16,521 nucleotides of DNA, taken from assembly GCA_043802925.1 (NCBI GenBank), contig JAZDKP010000289.1:1-16521 (forward strand), given 5' to 3'. The position numbers and the translations under genes are program-made. This DNA comes from JAZDKP01 sp043802925. GTDB lineage: Bacteria > Fibrobacterota > OXYB2-FULL-49-7 > JAEUSG01. Below, one piece after another: positions 16,274-16,521 of this stretch. Every line of letters starts with the position of its first letter. The first letter of the stretch is position 1. Below the pieces are notes generated by a model. The model made no database searches. It was not told where the DNA came from and saw nothing but the letters and a program-made list of their open reading frames with translations.

Positions 16274-16521
16274 ATGAGATGTCCATTCTGCGGCCATCAG
16301 GAAGACAAAGTGGTCGATTCCCGTTCAAGCAAGGAGGGGCGCGCGGTGCGCCGGCGCCGTGAATGCCTCAAGTGCGAAAAGCGCTACACGACGTACGAAT
16401 ACATTGAAAATGTCGCGCTTTCTGTTGTCAAGAACGACGGCCGCATCGAGGAGTATGACCGGGACAAACTCCGGCAGGGATGCACATTGGAAGGGAAAAT
16501 CAGTATGCTTTTTAAAAGTCT
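16274..16521 (+). CDS. nrdR: Transcriptional repressor NrdR, 5' part (partial)
   Basis: NrdR is a zinc-ribbon, ATP-cone repressor of ribonucleotide reductase genes. The first 82 codons are in the window; the family has about 150 residues. Seen: MRCPFCG with the first cysteine pair, VVDSRSSKEGRAVRRRRECLKC with the second pair and the DNA-contacting Arg run, and YTTYE. The ATP-cone begins at about residue 49 (LSVVKNDGRIEEYDRDKL). The stretch after this, RQGCTLEGKISMLFKS, fits poorly to the usual G-x-x-x-A-C-x-KRP-x-S pattern and is about three residues short. GGGGAAG at 16260-16266 is seven bases before the ATG, and a promoter precedes it. The coding frame is open to the end of the window. Confidence 0.92.
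   Translation, partial: MRCPFCGHQEDKVVDSRSSKEGRAVRRRRECLKCEKRYTTYEYIENVALSVVKNDGRIEEYDRDKLRQGCTLEGKISMLFKS

Overview
The window is bacterial chromosomal DNA and almost entirely coding. It carries 16 protein genes (two cut by the window edges) and one tRNA. Signal peptides, a probable outer-membrane beta-barrel protein and the overall layout suggest a Gram-negative bacterium. Two DUF5683-like envelope proteins make a member of the Bacteroidota/Fibrobacterota side of the tree plausible, but that is inference. The tRNA lacks an encoded CCA end. No phage, insertion sequence, CRISPR array or toxin-antitoxin pair was seen.

Region 1 (1-5318, + strand) is the 3' part of a kdp locus: kdpB (cut at the window start), kdpC, kdpD and kdpE. 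These encode the high-affinity K+ P-type ATPase and the sensor kinase/response regulator pair that controls it in other bacteria. kdpA would lie upstream. The kdpD-kdpE part is visibly poorer in G+C than the genes that follow.

Region 2 (5340-8029) starts with a ridA-type deaminase on the + strand. It meets an osmC-family gene tail to tail. On the - strand, upstream of osmC, lies tRNA-Leu(GAG). Also on the - strand is prmA (ribosomal protein L11 methyltransferase), coupled through a TTGA overlap to a putative outer-membrane beta-barrel protein.

Region 3 (8141-16149, + strand) is a tightly packed run of nine genes: a polyprenyl diphosphate synthase with an odd second Asp-rich region, dapA and dapB (two consecutive steps to lysine/diaminopimelate), a family 2 glycosyltransferase, a short-chain dehydrogenase, bioF and bioD (biotin), and two adjacent secreted or membrane proteins that look like divergent paralogs. 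Gaps or overlaps are between -11 and +33 bases, so one transcript is plausible. Region 4 (16150-16521) holds a good promoter and the start of nrdR, cut by the window end.

Most genes are ordinary housekeeping genes. The least explained parts are the paired DUF5683-like genes, the glycosyltransferase and dehydrogenase coupled to bioFD, the unusual prenyl synthase, and the beta-barrel protein coupled to prmA.
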